DNA from: Mitsuaria chitosanitabida ATCC BAA-476 = NBRC 102408
GTDB taxonomy: Bacteria > Pseudomonadota > Gammaproteobacteria > Burkholderiales > Burkholderiaceae_C
DNA: 64,000 nt
NCBI RefSeq assembly: GCF_001598255.1
Contig: NZ_BCYP01000033.1
Coordinates: 1 to 64,000 of the forward strand
Reading direction: 5' to 3'
In this document: in pieces, positions 32,856 to 43,249 of the stretch
Layout: each line of letters starts with the position of its first letter
Position numbering within the stretch: position 1 is the stretch's first letter
The notes under the pieces: model-generated
Databases searched by the model: none
What the model was told of the DNA's origin: nothing
Seen by the model: the letters and a program-made list of their open reading frames with translations, nothing else
Program-made: the position numbers and the translations under genes

Positions 32856-34541
32856 ATGACCTCCGAAGAACTCATCGCCCAGTACGGACCTCGCGACAGC
32901 ATGGAATACGACGTGGTGGTCGTCGGCGGCGGTCCCGCCGGCCTGGCCACCGCGATCCGCGTCAAGCAGCTCGCGGCCGAGAAGGGCCAGGAGATCTCGG
33001 TGGTCGTGCTCGAGAAGGGCTCGGAGGCCGGCGCGCACATCCTGTCCGGCGCGGTCATGGATCCCAAGGCCATCACCGAGCTCTTCCCCAACTGGAAGGA
33101 GCTGGGCGCCCCGCTGAACCAGGAAGTCACCGGCGACCAGGTGCTGTTCCTCAACGAGACCGGCGCGAGCGAGACCCCGCAGTTCCTGATCCCGGGCTGC
33201 TTCCACAACCATGGCAACTACGTCATCTCGCTGGGCAACGTCACCAAGTGGCTGGCGCAGCAGGCCGAGGCGCTGGGCGTGGAGATCTTCGCCGGCTTCG
33301 CCGCCTCGGAAGTGGTCTATGACGATCAGGGCCGCGTCAAGGGCGTGGCCACCGGCAACGTCGGCGTCGGCAAGGACGGCGAACCGCACGAGGGCTTCCA
33401 GCTCGGCATGGAGCTGCACGGCAAGTACACGATCTTCGCGGAAGGCGCGCGCGGCCACCTGGGCAAGCAGCTGATCTCGAAGTTCCAGCTGGACGCCGGC
33501 AAGGACCCGCAGACCTACGCCATCGGGATCAAGGAGCTGTGGGAGATCCCCGCCGAGCAGGCCAAGCCGGGCCTGGTGGTCCACACCGCCGGCTGGCCCA
33601 TGGACAAGGAGACCTACGGCGGCGGCTTCCTGTACCACCTGGAAGGCAACAAGGTCACGCTGGGCTTCGTGGTCGGCCTGGACTACAAGAACCCGTGGCT
33701 GTCGCCCTTCGAGGAGATGCAGCGCTGGAAGACGCACCCCTCGATCCGCAAGCACATCGAGGGCGGCAAGCGCCTGGGCTACGGCGCGCGCGCGATCACC
33801 GCGGGCGGCCTGCTGAGCCTGCCCAAGCAGGTCTTCCCCGGCGGCGCGCTGGTGGGTGACGACGCCGGCTACCTGAACGCCGCGCGCATCAAGGGCAGCC
33901 ACGCGGCGATCAAGTCCGGGATGATGTGCGCCGACGCGATCGTCGAGGCGCTGACCGCCGGCCGCTCGCTGGACGAGCTGTCGGCCTACCCCGCCGCCTT
34001 CGAGCAGAGCTGGCTGCGCGACGAGCTGAATCAATCGCGCAACTTCAAGACCTGGTTCAAGAAGGGCAACACCATCGGCACGCTGATGACCGGCATCGAG
34101 CAATGGCTGCTGCCCAAGCTGGGCATGAAGAGCCCGCCGTGGACCCTCCACCGCGACAAGCCCGACCACGTCTACCTGCGCCCCGCGTCGGAGATGCCGA
34201 AGATCGCCTATCCGAAGCCGGATGGGAAGCTGACCTTCGACCGGCTGTCGTCGGTGTTCGTGTCCAACACGAACCACGAGGAGAACCAGCCGGCCCACCT
34301 GACGCTGAAGGATGCGTCGGTGCCGGTGAACGTCAACCTGACCAAGTACGCGGGCCCGGAGAGCCGCTACTGCCCGGCCGGCGTCTACGAGTTCGTGAAG
34401 ACCGACGACAACGTCGAGCGCCTGCAGATCAACGCGCAGAACTGCGTGCACTGCAAGACCTGCGACATCAAGGACCCGACCCAGAACATCGTCTGGATCA
34501 CGCCGGAAGGCGGCGGCGGCCCGAACTACGTGAGCATGTAA
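32856..34541 (+). CDS. Electron transfer flavoprotein-ubiquinone oxidoreductase
   Basis: A 561-residue membrane-associated enzyme that passes electrons from reduced ETF (fatty-acid and amino-acid dehydrogenation) to ubiquinone. The FAD-binding motif VVGGGPAGLATA is at 23-34, the ubiquinone/membrane region includes GGFLYHLEGNKVTLGFV, and the C-terminal [4Fe-4S] ligands are in YCPAGVYEF and NCVHCKTCDIKDP. Length fits the family (about 550-560). Start at 32856 has AAGGAAG upstream. Preceded by a palindromic operator and followed by a terminator, so it is a single-gene unit under its own control. Confidence 0.96.
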   Translation: MTSEELIAQYGPRDSMEYDVVVVGGGPAGLATAIRVKQLAAEKGQEISVVVLEKGSEAGAHILSGAVMDPKAITELFPNWKELGAPLNQEVTGDQVLFLNETGASETPQFLIPGCFHNHGNYVISLGNVTKWLAQQAEALGVEIFAGFAASEVVYDDQGRVKGVATGNVGVGKDGEPHEGFQLGMELHGKYTIFAEGARGHLGKQLISKFQLDAGKDPQTYAIGIKELWEIPAEQAKPGLVVHTAGWPMDKETYGGGFLYHLEGNKVTLGFVVGLDYKNPWLSPFEEMQRWKTHPSIRKHIEGGKRLGYGARAITAGGLLSLPKQVFPGGALVGDDAGYLNAARIKGSHAAIKSGMMCADAIVEALTAGRSLDELSAYPAAFEQSWLRDELNQSRNFKTWFKKGNTIGTLMTGIEQWLLPKLGMKSPPWTLHRDKPDHVYLRPASEMPKIAYPKPDGKLTFDRLSSVFVSNTNHEENQPAHLTLKDASVPVNVNLTKYAGPESRYCPAGVYEFVKTDDNVERLQINAQNCVHCKTCDIKDPTQNIVWITPEGGGGPNYVSM

Positions 34542-34571
34542 GCCACGCGTCGCGCGCTCGGCGCGAACGAC

Positions 34572-34600
34572 AAGGCCCGCCATCGGCGGGCCTTTGCATT
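34572..34600 (+). terminator. Terminator after ETF-ubiquinone oxidoreductase
   Basis: A 10-bp perfect stem (34572-34581 with 34585-34594, loop ATC) followed by TTTGCATTT, 31 bases after the stop. Confidence 0.85.
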
Positions 34601-34636
34601 TGGGCGATCGGCAAGACCTGGCCCCGTGCGGCGCGC

Positions 34637-35275
34637 TCAGCGCGGCGAAAGCTCCCTCACCCAGCTCGCGAGCATCTGCTCCTCGAGCGAGCCGTGCTCC
34701 TGGTGCGCGAGGATGCGCGCGCGCTCCGCGGCGCTGCGGTTCTGGCTGATCTTGGCCTTCATCGTCCAGCGCTCCACCGGAATGCGGAAGCCGACGATCG
34801 CGCCCAGCATCTTGCGCTGGAAGTCCTCGGGAAGACCGCGCCATTGCGCGGCGTAATCAGGCTCCTGCGTCGCGATCAGACGCTTGAGCAGCGCATCCTT
34901 GCCCTGCTCGTCGTCGATGACGCGCACCGGCCCCTGGACCTGCAGGGTCAGGTAGTTCCAGGTGGGGACCGACAGCGGGGTGTCGTAGAGGCTGGGCGAG
35001 ACGTAGGCGCCGGGCCCGTTGAACTGCACCAGCACCTGGTCCACCTCGCCGGACACCAGCGCCGCCACATGCGGATTCGCGCGCGCGAGGTGGCCTTCCA
35101 GCCACCAGCCCTCGCCCGCCGAGGGATCGCCGGGCGCGCCCCAGATCATGGGCACCGGCGTCGCCGACAGCCCGTGCACCGGGTCGATCAGCATCAGCGT
35201 GGCGAGCGGATGTTCCTGGATCATCAGCCGCGCATGCGAGAGATCCGGGAGGTCGAAGTGCTTGGGCGTGTACAT
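34637..35275 (-). CDS. paiB: FMN-binding PaiB-type negative regulator
   Basis: A 212-residue protein of the PaiB/FMN-binding split-barrel family (MYTPKHFDLPD at the N-terminus; ATPVPMIWG; HLARANPH; YVSPSLYDTPLSVPTWNYLT; VGFRIPVERWTMKAKISQNR near the end). Bacillus PaiB represses sporulation and protease genes; in proteobacteria the role is uncertain and the protein may simply bind flavin. Start at MYTPK is set by family alignment. Convergent with the ETF-ubiquinone oxidoreductase gene. Confidence 0.88.
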   Translation of the reverse strand: MYTPKHFDLPDLSHARLMIQEHPLATLMLIDPVHGLSATPVPMIWGAPGDPSAGEGWWLEGHLARANPHVAALVSGEVDQVLVQFNGPGAYVSPSLYDTPLSVPTWNYLTLQVQGPVRVIDDEQGKDALLKRLIATQEPDYAAQWRGLPEDFQRKMLGAIVGFRIPVERWTMKAKISQNRSAAERARILAHQEHGSLEEQMLASWVRELSPR

Positions 35276-35372
35276 GGACGAGGACTGTAGGCCACATCGC
35301 CCGCCGCGGGTCGCCTCGCCGCCCGATTCGTGACCACGATCACCACCGGATCCGAATGGCCGCCCGGAATGC

Positions 35373-35404
35373 AAAAACCCCCGCAGCTTGCGCTACGGGG
35401 GTTT
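35373..35404 (-). terminator. Terminator after tRNA-Ser
   Basis: A long hairpin (35375-35387 with 35392-35404, one internal mismatch, loop TTGC) followed on the minus strand by TTTTT, just past the tRNA 3' end. Confidence 0.85.
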
Positions 35405-35414
35405 CACATCTGGT

Positions 35415-35507
35415 TGGCGGAGACGGAGGGATTCGAACCCTCGATGCAGGTTTTGCCCACATACTCCCTTAGCAGGGGAGCACCTTCGGCCACTCGGTCA
35501 CGTCTCC
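35415..35507 (-). tRNA. tRNA-Ser (anticodon GCU)
   Basis: A 93-base tRNA with acceptor stem GGAGACG/CGTCTCC, a long variable arm as in class II tRNAs, T-loop GGTTCGAATCC, encoded CCA end, and anticodon GCT at 35471-35473 reading AGC/AGU serine codons. It follows lysC in the same direction. Confidence 0.97.
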
Positions 35508-35576
35508 AACCGAAGAAGCTGCGACTATAGCATGGGAATTTGACCCCTCAACCGAAACTCCGGTTGAAAGCGATCA

Positions 35577-36848
35577 TCAGGCTTCGATTTCCTGGTCCAG
35601 GTCGAAGGCGCGGTGCAGTGCTCGCACAGCCAGCTCCATGTACTTCTCGTCGATGACGACGGAGGTCTTGATCTCGCTGGTCGTGATCATCTGGATGTTG
35701 ATGCCCTCTTCCGACAGCGAGCGGAACATCTTCGACGCCACGCCCACGTGCGAGCGCATGCCGATGCCCACGATCGAGACCTTGCAGATCCGCTGGTCGC
35801 CGACGACCTTGGCCGCCTGCACCGCCGGACCGACGGTCTTCTCCAGCAGCTCCATCGCGCGCTGGTAGTCGTTGCGGTGCACGGTGAACGAGAAGTCGGT
35901 CTTTCCGTCCTGCGACACGTTCTGGATGATGACGTCGACGTCGATGTTGGCGTCGGCCACGGGGCCCAGGATCTGGAACGCGATGCCGGGCTTGTCCGGC
36001 ACGCCCAGCAGCGTCACCTTGGCCTCGTCGCGGTTGAATGCAATGCCGGAGACGACGGCTTGTTCCATGTTCTCGTCCTCTTCAAAAGTGATCAGGGTGC
36101 CGGACTTGGCTTCCTCGTTGATGTCGATGTCCCAGGGCGTGAAGCTGCTGAGCACGCGCATCGGCACGCGGTACTTGCCGGCGAATTCCACCGAGCGGAT
36201 CTGCAGCACCTTGGAGCCGAGCGACGCCATCTCCAGCATCTCCTCGAAGCTGATGGTGCTCATGCGGCGGGCCTCGGGCACGACGCGCGGATCGGTCGTG
36301 TAGACACCGTCCACGTCGGTGTAGATCAGGCACTCGTCGGCCTGGATGGCCGCGGCGATCGCGACCGCCGAGGTGTCCGAGCCGCCGCGACCCAGCGTCG
36401 TGATGTTGCGGTCCTCGTCCACGCCCTGGAAGCCGGTGATGACGACCACGCGGCCGGCGTCCAGGTCGGCCTTGACCTTGGCGTCGTCGATGCTCTCGAT
36501 GCGCGCCTTGGTGTAGGAGTTGTCGGTGGCCACGCCGACCTGCCAGCCGGTGTAGCTGACGGCGTCCATGCCCTCGGCCTGCAGCGCGATGGCCAGCAGA
36601 CCGACCGAGACCTGCTCGCCGGTGGAGGCGATCATGTCCAGCTCGCGCATCAGCGCGGGCGAGGCGCTGGTCGGGGAGAGATCCTTGGCCAGACCGAGCA
36701 GGCGGTTCGTCTCGCCGCTCATCGCGGACGGGACGACCACCATCTGGTGGCCGGCCCGTGCCCACTTGGCGACGCGCTTGGCCACGTTGCGGATACGGTC
36801 GGTCGACCCCATCGAGGTGCCGCCGTACTTGTGAACGATCAATGCCAT
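35577..36848 (-). CDS. lysC: Aspartate kinase
   Basis: A 423-residue enzyme phosphorylating aspartate, the first step toward lysine, threonine, methionine and diaminopimelate. The N-terminal kinase domain has KYGGTSMGS (7-15), TGEQVSVGL and TTLGRGGSDTSAVA; two ACT domains at about 265-420 (VTLLGVPDKPGIAFQILGPV and VSIVGIGMRSHVGVASKMF) bind lysine and/or threonine for feedback control. Length and domain layout match monofunctional aspartokinases, in which an internal start can give a separate ACT-only subunit. No lysine riboswitch was seen in the short leader, which holds a small hairpin. Confidence 0.97.
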   Translation of the reverse strand: MALIVHKYGGTSMGSTDRIRNVAKRVAKWARAGHQMVVVPSAMSGETNRLLGLAKDLSPTSASPALMRELDMIASTGEQVSVGLLAIALQAEGMDAVSYTGWQVGVATDNSYTKARIESIDDAKVKADLDAGRVVVITGFQGVDEDRNITTLGRGGSDTSAVAIAAAIQADECLIYTDVDGVYTTDPRVVPEARRMSTISFEEMLEMASLGSKVLQIRSVEFAGKYRVPMRVLSSFTPWDIDINEEAKSGTLITFEEDENMEQAVVSGIAFNRDEAKVTLLGVPDKPGIAFQILGPVADANIDVDVIIQNVSQDGKTDFSFTVHRNDYQRAMELLEKTVGPAVQAAKVVGDQRICKVSIVGIGMRSHVGVASKMFRSLSEEGINIQMITTSEIKTSVVIDEKYMELAVRALHRAFDLDQEIEA

Positions 36849-36871
36849 GGGAGTGTCAGATGACTGCTGAG

Positions 36872-36890
36872 GGACGTCGTGCCGACGTCC
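36872..36890 (-). other. Hairpin in the lysC leader
   Basis: A perfect 7-bp inverted repeat GGACGTC/GACGTCC with a 5-base loop, in the 87 bases between tilS and lysC. It may stabilise or end the upstream message; there is no T-tract. Confidence 0.4.
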
Positions 36891-36935
36891 GCATTACCGC
36901 GGGAAGGAGGTGCGCCGCGACCACAGCGGACGATT

Positions 36936-38384
36936 CTAAGACGCGTCCCTGCCCGCAACGTCGCGACCCATGCGCGATCCGCATGCATCCGGCACCCAAC
37001 GGAGGCTCATCTGTGCTTCGCCGCCGGCCGCGAACGCGCGCGCGTCGATGCCCAGGCCGGGCACGAACCGCAGCTGTCCGTCGACATAGATCAAGGGCCC
37101 TTCCCTCTGAACAGCGGGGATTCCCGCCGTCTGCCAGCATTTCTTGAGCGCGCGCGGCAGGCCCTTCGGGTGCGCCTGGAACTGCTCGCCGCCTTCGCGC
37201 GGGCGCAACTCGGCATTGCTGAGCGCAGAAAGCGCGATACCCCCCGTGGTCACGGGTTCGACATCGAAGGCACCGCCCCAGGCCGCCACGGGATGGCGGC
37301 CGGGGCGCGCGAGATCGAGGTGCATCGACGGCGCGTCGCCGCCGACGGCGATGCCCAGGCCCGCGAGCGACGCCGGCGGCGCCTCCACGCGCGCGGGCGC
37401 CACGGGCCGCGCCTGCACGAACAGGCGGCCCCGATAGAGATGCAGCTCGGTCGGACCCAAGGGCCAGCGCGCGACGGTCGCGGCGGGGACCTCGTCCAGC
37501 AAGCGGCGGATCAAGGTCGCCGGCGCGGTGCGACCCGAGGCGCGACGCAGCCAGGCCCGCAGCAGGTTCGACGCGCGAGCCGGGCTCAGCGCGCTCACGC
37601 TCGCCTGATCGAGACCGCCCTCGTCGGTCCAGCGCGCGAGGTCCTCCTCTGCGAGCTCCTGCTGAAGCGCCGCCGCCTCCTGCGCCCATTGGGCGGCATT
37701 GGAGAGCGCCGTCTCCGCGCCCGGGGTCATCGCGAGCAGCCCCGGCCACACCGCCTGCCGCAGGCGATTGCGGGCGAAGCGCACATCGGTGTTGCTGTCG
37801 TCGTCGATGAAGGCGAGCTGATGGGCGGCGACATAGGCTTCGACGGCCTCGCGCGGATGGTCCAGCCAGGGGCGCGCCCAGCACACGCCGTCGCGCCACT
37901 GCGCCCGCGGCATCGCCGAGAGCCCGGCCGTGCCCGCGCCGCGCAGCGCCTGGAGAAGGAAGGTCTCCGCCTGATCGCGGCGGTGATGCGCGAGCAGCAG
38001 CAGATCCGCGCCCGCGGCGAGGGCCAGGCCTTGCAGCGCGCGGAAGCGCCCGCCTCGGGCCCAGGCCTCGATGCTCTCGCCGGCGGCGGGCGCGCCGCTC
38101 AAGCGCTCATGGACCAGCGTCACCGGCAGGCCTTGCGCGGCCCAGGCGTCGACCTGCATCCGCAGGTGCGCCAGCCACGCGTCGGCGTGGGGACTCAGTC
38201 CATGATGAATGTGCAACGCCACCACGCGCTGACCCAGCGCGTGGGCCGCGACGATGGTGGCGTGGAGCAGCGCCGTGGAGTCCCGGCCGCCGCTGCAGGC
38301 GACCGCGATCACACGGCGGGTGGTCGCGGCGCCGGACGCCGCGGCGTCAGGATCAGCGGCTCTTGGTGTCGCCGAATCGGCCAT
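36936..38384 (-). CDS. tilS: tRNA(Ile)-lysidine synthetase
   Basis: A 482-residue enzyme that converts the wobble C of tRNA-Ile(CAU) to lysidine using ATP and lysine. The PP-loop SGGRDS is at 31-36, with [10 protein letters not shown] and [17 protein letters not shown] further on; the C-terminal half contains the TilS substrate-binding and TilS C domains ([20 protein letters not shown] and [15 protein letters not shown]). Length is on the longer side, as usual in betaproteobacteria. The start overlaps the end of accA by 32 bases, indicating cotranscription. Confidence 0.95.
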   Translation of the reverse strand: MADSATPRAADPDAAASGAATTRRVIAVACSGGRDSTALLHATIVAAHALGQRVVALHIHHGLSPHADAWLAHLRMQVDAWAAQGLPVTLVHERLSGAPAAGESIEAWARGGRFRALQGLALAAGADLLLLAHHRRDQAETFLLQALRGAGTAGLSAMPRAQWRDGVCWARPWLDHPREAVEAYVAAHQLAFIDDDSNTDVRFARNRLRQAVWPGLLAMTPGAETALSNAAQWAQEAAALQQELAEEDLARWTDEGGLDQASVSALSPARASNLLRAWLRRASGRTAPATLIRRLLDEVPAATVARWPLGPTELHLYRGRLFVQARPVAPARVEAPPASLAGLGIAVGGDAPSMHLDLARPGRHPVAAWGGAFDVEPVTTGGIALSALSNAELRPREGGEQFQAHPKGLPRALKKCWQTAGIPAVQREGPLIYVDGQLRFVPGLGIDARAFAAGGEAQMSLRWVPDACGSRMGRDVAGRDAS

Positions 38385-39324
38385 AGGCCTGCAGGCGCTC
38401 GTAGCGGCGCTCCAGCAGATCCTTGGTCTTCAGGTCGGAGACCTGGCGCAGGGCGTCGCCCAGCGCGCGCTTCAGATTCGAAGCCATCTGCTTCTGGTCG
38501 CGATGCGCGCCACCGACGGGCTCGTTCACGATCTTGTCGATCAGGCCCAGGGCCTTCAGACGGTGGGCGGTGATGCCCAGCGCTTCCGCGGCTTCGGACG
38601 CGCGCGCGGCGGTCTTCCACAGGATCGACGCGCAGCCTTCCGGAGAGATCACCGAGTAGGCCGAGAACTGCAGCATCAGCACCTGATCGGCCACGCCGAT
38701 GGCCAGCGCGCCGCCGGAGCCGCCCTCGCCGATCACCGTCGCGATGATGGGCACTTCCAGCTGGGCCATCTCGAAGATGTTGCGGCCGATCGCTTCCGAC
38801 TGGCCGCGCTCCTCGGCGCCGATGCCCGGGTACGCACCCATCGTGTCGATGAAGGTGAAGACGGGGAGGCCGAACTTCTCGGCCAGCTTCATCAGGCGCA
38901 GGGCCTTGCGATAACCCTCGGGACGCGGCATGCCGAAGTTGCGCAGCGTGCGCTCCTTGGCGTCCGAGCCGCGCTGATGGCCGATCACCATGCAGGCCTG
39001 GCCGTTGAAGCGCGCCAGACCGCCGACGATCGCGGCGTCATCCGCGAAGTGGCGGTCGCCGTGCAGCTCCTGGAACTCGGTGAAGACTTCCGAGCAGTAG
39101 TCCAGCGTCTGCGGGCGTTGGGGGTGTCGGGCGATCTGATAGACCTGCCACGGGAGGACGTTCGCGTAGATGTCCTTCGTGAGCTGGTGGCTCTTCTTGC
39201 CCAGGCGGTCGATCTCTTCCGAGATGTCCACCGCGGACTCGCTCTGCACGTAGCGGAGCTCGTCGATCTTGGTCTCGAGCTCAGCGATCGGCTGCTCGAA
39301 TTCGAGGAAGTGTTTCTTGCTCAT
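38353..39324 (-). CDS. accA: Acetyl-CoA carboxylase carboxyltransferase subunit alpha
   Basis: A 323-residue subunit that with AccD transfers CO2 from biotin to acetyl-CoA, giving malonyl-CoA for fatty acid synthesis. [20 protein letters not shown] opens the protein; the crotonase-like core has [20 protein letters not shown] and [20 protein letters not shown]. Length and sequence are standard. It directly follows the 3-methyladenine glycosylase gene (stop codon adjacent to the start) and overlaps tilS. Confidence 0.97.
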   Translation of the reverse strand: MSKKHFLEFEQPIAELETKIDELRYVQSESAVDISEEIDRLGKKSHQLTKDIYANVLPWQVYQIARHPQRPQTLDYCSEVFTEFQELHGDRHFADDAAIVGGLARFNGQACMVIGHQRGSDAKERTLRNFGMPRPEGYRKALRLMKLAEKFGLPVFTFIDTMGAYPGIGAEERGQSEAIGRNIFEMAQLEVPIIATVIGEGGSGGALAIGVADQVLMLQFSAYSVISPEGCASILWKTAARASEAAEALGITAHRLKALGLIDKIVNEPVGGAHRDQKQMASNLKRALGDALRQVSDLKTKDLLERRYERLQAYGRFGDTKSR

Positions 39325-39978
39325 TCAATAATCCACCGGTAGCGGATCAAGGCTCCGCCAAATGTACCATGTGGCCACCGAGCGATACGGGGCCCAGCCC
39401 TCGCCGAGTTCCCGGGCTTCCGCCCGTGACACCGGCTCGTCGCTGAAGTAATGCTGACTGATGCCCTTCAGCAGTCCCAGATCGTCCAGCGGCAGCACGT
39501 TGGGCCGCATCAGGTGGAAGATCAGGAACATCTCGGCGGTCCAGCGACCGATCCCGCGGATGGCCACCAGCTCCTCGATGATGGGTTCGTCGTCCATCTG
39601 CGCCCATTGGCGCACATGGACCTGGCCCGACTCGAAATGCTGCGCCAGGTCGCTCAGGTACTCGACCTTGCGGGCCGACAACCCGGCCCCACGCAGCACA
39701 TCCTTGTCCAGCGTCAGCACCTCGGCCGGCTTGATCCGGTTCGAGGGGCCCGACATCAGTCCGGCCAGCTTGTCCCAGGTGCCCTGGGCCGCCTTGACCG
39801 AGATCTGCTGACCCACGATCGAGCGCGCCAGCGTCGTGAACGCGTCACCGCGGCTTTGCAGCCGGGCCTCGCCGAATTGCGGGATGAGCTTCTTCATGAC
39901 CCGGTCGCGCTTGACCAGATGACGGCAGGCCTCGTCCCAATAGTCCGGGGTGACCCCGGCAGTCGCCACACGCGCCAT
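39325..39978 (-). CDS. AlkA-like DNA-3-methyladenine glycosylase
   Basis: A 217-residue HhH-GPD glycosylase that removes alkylated purines. The helix-hairpin-helix is LVAIRGIGRWTAEMFLIF and the catalytic Asp lies in VLPLDDLGLLKG, with no Lys at the OGG1 position, so a monofunctional glycosylase. Shorter than E. coli AlkA because it lacks the N-terminal domain. Its ATG shares one base with the cysS stop (TGATG) and accA follows at once, so cysS, this gene, accA and tilS form one operon, an order usual in Burkholderiales. Confidence 0.92.
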   Translation of the reverse strand: MARVATAGVTPDYWDEACRHLVKRDRVMKKLIPQFGEARLQSRGDAFTTLARSIVGQQISVKAAQGTWDKLAGLMSGPSNRIKPAEVLTLDKDVLRGAGLSARKVEYLSDLAQHFESGQVHVRQWAQMDDEPIIEELVAIRGIGRWTAEMFLIFHLMRPNVLPLDDLGLLKGISQHYFSDEPVSRAEARELGEGWAPYRSVATWYIWRSLDPLPVDY

Positions 39979-41375
39979 CAGGCCTGGTCCCCGACTTTGG
40001 AGATGCGCACCCAGCTCGTGCCCGACGTGGAATCCTTCAGCTCGATGCCCTGCTCGACCAGCGCCTTGCGGATGCGGTCGGCCTCGGCGAAATCGCGGGC
40101 CGCCTTGGCCGCCGCGCGCGCGGCGATCTGCGCCTCGATCGCGGCCTCGTCCAGGCCGGCACCGGCTTGCAGGAAGCTCTTCGGTTGCTGCTGCAGCACG
40201 CCCAGCACGCCGCCCAGCGCCTTCAGCAGACCGGCATCGGCCGACGAGCGATCGCGGTTGACCTGGTTGGCCAGCTCGAACAGCACCGCCAGCGCGCCCG
40301 GGGTGTTGAAGTCGTCGTCCATCGCGGCCTTGAACGCGGCGGCATGGCCTTGCGTCCAGTCGATGGCCACGTCGTCGGCCTGGACCGCGTCCAGCGCCGT
40401 GTACAGCCGGCGCAGCGCGGTACGCGCATCGTCCAGGCTGACGTCGCTGAAGTTGAACGGGCTGCGGTACTGCGTGCGCAGCATGAAGAAGCGGATCGAC
40501 TCGCCGTCGAACTTCTCCAGCACTTCCGCGATGGTGAAGAAATTGCCCAGGCTCTTGGACATCTTCTCGCCATCGATGTTCAGGAAGCCGTTGTGCATCC
40601 AGACATTGACGAACGGATGGCCGAAGGCGCCCTCGCTCTGCGCGATCTCGTTCTCGTGGTGCGGGAACTGCAGGTCCATGCCGCCGCCGTGGATGTCGAA
40701 GCGCTCGCCCAGCAGGGCGCAGCTCATCGCGGAGCACTCGATGTGCCAGCCCGGACGGCCCTCGCCCCAGGGGCTGGCCCACTTGGCTTCGGCGGGTTCC
40801 TCGGCCTTGGCCGACTTCCACAGCACGAAGTCCAGCGGATCGCGCTTGCCGTCGTCGATGGCCACGCGCTCGCCGGCGCGCAACTGGTCCGGGGACTTGC
40901 CGCTGAGCTTGCCGTAGCCCTCGAACTTGCGCACCGCGTAGTTCACGTCGCCGCCGTCGGCCTGATAGGCCAGGCCCTTCTGTTCGAGCTTGCCGATGAT
41001 GTCCAGCATCTGCGGGACAAAGTCCATCGCGCGCGGCTCGTGGGTGGGCGTGGCGATGCCCAGCGCCGCGAAGTCGCGGTGCATGGCGGCGATCATCTCG
41101 TCGGTGAGCTGGCGGATCGTGATGCCCCGCTCCAGCGCCCGGCGGATGATCTTGTCCTCGATGTCGGTGATGTTGCGCACGAAGTTGACGTCGTAGCCGC
41201 TGGCCGAGAGCCAGCGATAGACGACGTCGAACGCGATGTTCATGCGCGCATGCCCCATGTGACACAGGTCGTAGACGGTGATGCCGCACACGTACATGCG
41301 GACTTTGCCCGGCTCGATCGGTTCGAAGGGTTGCAGCTGACGGGTCAGCGTGTTGTAGATGCGCAAGGAAGACAT
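39978..41375 (-). CDS. cysS: Cysteinyl-tRNA synthetase
   Basis: A 465-residue class I synthetase that charges tRNA-Cys. The HIGH-type motif is CHMGHAR near residue 38, preceded by the Zn-binding Cys in YVCGITVYD; the KMSKS motif is [10 protein letters not shown], and WHIECSAMS carries the other zinc ligands. The start at MSSLRIYN (41375) follows family alignment; a longer frame upstream is not supported. First gene of the cysS-accA-tilS operon. A GC-rich inverted repeat (about 41441-41458) lies in the divergent leader region; no T-box elements were found. Confidence 0.97.
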   Translation of the reverse strand: MSSLRIYNTLTRQLQPFEPIEPGKVRMYVCGITVYDLCHMGHARMNIAFDVVYRWLSASGYDVNFVRNITDIEDKIIRRALERGITIRQLTDEMIAAMHRDFAALGIATPTHEPRAMDFVPQMLDIIGKLEQKGLAYQADGGDVNYAVRKFEGYGKLSGKSPDQLRAGERVAIDDGKRDPLDFVLWKSAKAEEPAEAKWASPWGEGRPGWHIECSAMSCALLGERFDIHGGGMDLQFPHHENEIAQSEGAFGHPFVNVWMHNGFLNIDGEKMSKSLGNFFTIAEVLEKFDGESIRFFMLRTQYRSPFNFSDVSLDDARTALRRLYTALDAVQADDVAIDWTQGHAAAFKAAMDDDFNTPGALAVLFELANQVNRDRSSADAGLLKALGGVLGVLQQQPKSFLQAGAGLDEAAIEAQIAARAAAKAARDFAEADRIRKALVEQGIELKDSTSGTSWVRISKVGDQA

Positions 41376-41565
41376 GGATGTGCCGCGCCGGACGCCCACT
41401 CCACCGGTCCGCCGCGGGCACGGGACGCCGCTACCACCGGGCCCGCAGCGTGCTGCGGGGCGTCGGAGTGCGGCGTGTCGTGCGGTGGGGGCGGGAGGGC
41501 CGGCCGGGTGACGAGCGGGAGACGAAAGCTCGCTCTAGAATGCCCGGCAGTATAGCGGCCCGACC

Positions 41566-42102
41566 ATGCCAAGAATCACCCCCCTGCTCCGCTCGTGCTG
41601 CCTCGTCCTGGCGGCACTGGGCTTCGCTCCTCTGTCTCACGCCGCCGTGCTCGACGACGCCCAGGGCCTGTGGGCCGCCGGCAAGCGCGACCAGGCGATC
41701 AAGATGGCGGAGGACGCCCTCAAGACCACCCCCGAGGATCCTCGCCTGCGCTTCGCGCTGGGCACGATGCTGCTGGAACAGCAGCAGCTCGAGCGCGCCC
41801 GGGTCCTGTTCACCGGTCTGACCGAGGACTTCCCCGACCTGGCCGACCCCTACAACAACCTGGCCGTCATCCATGCAGCCCGGGGCGAGTACGAAGCCGC
41901 CCGCCAGGACCTGATGCGCGCGCTGGACCTGCAGCCCGACCACGCACAGGCCCAGGAGAACCTGGGCGACGTGCTGATGCGTCTGGCGCAGCAGGCCTAC
42001 GAGCGCGCGCTCAAGCAGGCGCTGGGCGACGACACGGCGCTCAAGCTCAAGCTGCAGCGCGTGGTCGCGTTCAACAACGCCAAGGGCGCGCAGGCGCGCT
42101 GA
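41566..42102 (+). CDS. Exported TPR-repeat protein
   Basis: A 178-residue protein with a signal peptide ([20 protein letters not shown]...SHA) and three tetratricopeptide repeats (about 30-140, e.g. [20 protein letters not shown] and [20 protein letters not shown]). TPR proteins act as periplasmic or outer-membrane scaffolds. It is the first gene of a run with ppiA, ppiB, lpxH and mtfA. A -10-like TAGAAT at 41536-41541 may be its promoter. Exact role unknown. Confidence 0.87.
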   Translation: MPRITPLLRSCCLVLAALGFAPLSHAAVLDDAQGLWAAGKRDQAIKMAEDALKTTPEDPRLRFALGTMLLEQQQLERARVLFTGLTEDFPDLADPYNNLAVIHAARGEYEAARQDLMRALDLQPDHAQAQENLGDVLMRLAQQAYERALKQALGDDTALKLKLQRVVAFNNAKGAQAR

Positions 42103-42158
42103 GCCTCCTGCGCCGCCCGCGCGCCTCTTTCTTCATCTCTTTCACTGCCATCCGCACC

Positions 42159-42734
42159 ATGAGGACATCCAAACTGCTGCTCGGGCTGGGCGCCGCCGCG
42201 CTGTCGCTGGCCTGCTCGCTCGCGCACGCGCAGGTCGTCAAGCTGTCGACCACGATGGGCGACATCAAGGTCCAGCTGGATCCGGAGAAGGCGCCCAAGA
42301 CGGTCGCCAACTTCGTGGCCTACGTGAAGGCCGGTCACTACAACGGCGTCATCTTCCACCGCGTCATCGACGGCTTCATGATCCAGACCGGCGGCTACAC
42401 GCCCGATCTGAAGCAGAAGCCGACCAAGGCCCCGATCCCGCTGGAGGCGGGCAACGGCCTGATGAACATCCGCGGCAGCATCGCCATGGCGCGCACCGGC
42501 GACCCCAACTCCGCGACGTCCCAGTTCTTCATCAACGTCGTGGACAACCCCGGCCTGGACCCGGGTTACGCGTCGGACGGCCGCGGCTACGCGGTGTTCG
42601 GCTACGTCACGGAAGGCATGGACGTCGTGGACAAGATCCGCGAGGTGCAGACTTCGAAGTCGCCGAAGAACCCGGCGTTCCAGAACCTGCCCAACACCCC
42701 CATCCTCATCAACAAGGCCACGGTCGAGAAATAA
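42159..42734 (+). CDS. ppiA: Periplasmic cyclophilin-type peptidyl-prolyl isomerase
   Basis: A 191-residue cyclophilin with a signal peptide ([19 protein letters not shown]). Active-site motifs [14 protein letters not shown] and ATSQFFINV are present. It speeds cis-trans isomerisation of proline peptide bonds in periplasmic proteins. A ppiB-type cytoplasmic paralogue starts 11 bases downstream, so the pair probably arose by duplication. Confidence 0.94.
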   Translation: MRTSKLLLGLGAAALSLACSLAHAQVVKLSTTMGDIKVQLDPEKAPKTVANFVAYVKAGHYNGVIFHRVIDGFMIQTGGYTPDLKQKPTKAPIPLEAGNGLMNIRGSIAMARTGDPNSATSQFFINVVDNPGLDPGYASDGRGYAVFGYVTEGMDVVDKIREVQTSKSPKNPAFQNLPNTPILINKATVEK

Positions 42735-42745
42735 GGAGTCTCAGC

Positions 42746-43249
42746 ATGAGCAAGAAAGTCGAACTGCACACGAACCACGGTCTGATCACGATCGAACTGG
42801 ATGACGTCAAGGCCCCGGGCACCGTGGCCAACTTCCTGGCCTACGTCGCCAAGGGTCACTACGACGGCACCATCTTCCACCGCGTCATCAAGGGCTTCAT
42901 GGCCCAGGGCGGCGGCTTCGAGGTCGGCATGCGCCAGAAGGACACGGACGCCCCGATCCAGAACGAAGCCAACAACGGCCTGAAGAACGACAAGTACACG
43001 CTGGCCATGGCCCGCACGAACGCGCCGCATTCCGCCAGCGCGCAGTTCTTCATCAACACGGTCGACAACGACTTCCTGAACTTCAAGAGCGAGTCCCCGT
43101 CCGGCTGGGGCTACGCCGTGTTCGGCAAGGTCATCGGCGGCCAGGACATCGTGGACAAGATCGAGAAGGTCAAGACCGGCCGCTCGGGCTTCCATGACGA
43201 CGTGCCGGTCGATCCGGTCATCATCGAGCGCGCCGTCGCGGTCGAGTGA
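42746..43249 (+). CDS. ppiB: Cytoplasmic cyclophilin-type peptidyl-prolyl isomerase
   Basis: A 167-residue cyclophilin without signal peptide. [19 protein letters not shown] and [13 protein letters not shown] hold the catalytic Arg and the substrate-binding residues. AAGGAG lies before the start. Its stop overlaps the GTG start of lpxH (GTGA), suggesting translational coupling. Confidence 0.95.
   Translation: MSKKVELHTNHGLITIELDDVKAPGTVANFLAYVAKGHYDGTIFHRVIKGFMAQGGGFEVGMRQKDTDAPIQNEANNGLKNDKYTLAMARTNAPHSASAQFFINTVDNDFLNFKSESPSGWGYAVFGKVIGGQDIVDKIEKVKTGRSGFHDDVPVDPVIIERAVAVE

Noticed and set aside
35415-35507. tRNA-Ser as an attachment site of an integrated element
   Set aside because: No integrase and no direct repeat of the tRNA 3' end were seen on either side; neighbours are core genes in the usual order.
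36849-36935. Lysine riboswitch before lysC
   Set aside because: The gap is only 87 bases and holds a single small hairpin; the conserved five-stem lysine aptamer needs far more.
41376-41565. T-box or attenuator before cysS
   Set aside because: T-boxes are not expected in betaproteobacteria, and no T-box sequence, Cys-rich leader peptide or T-tract was seen with the GC-rich hairpin.
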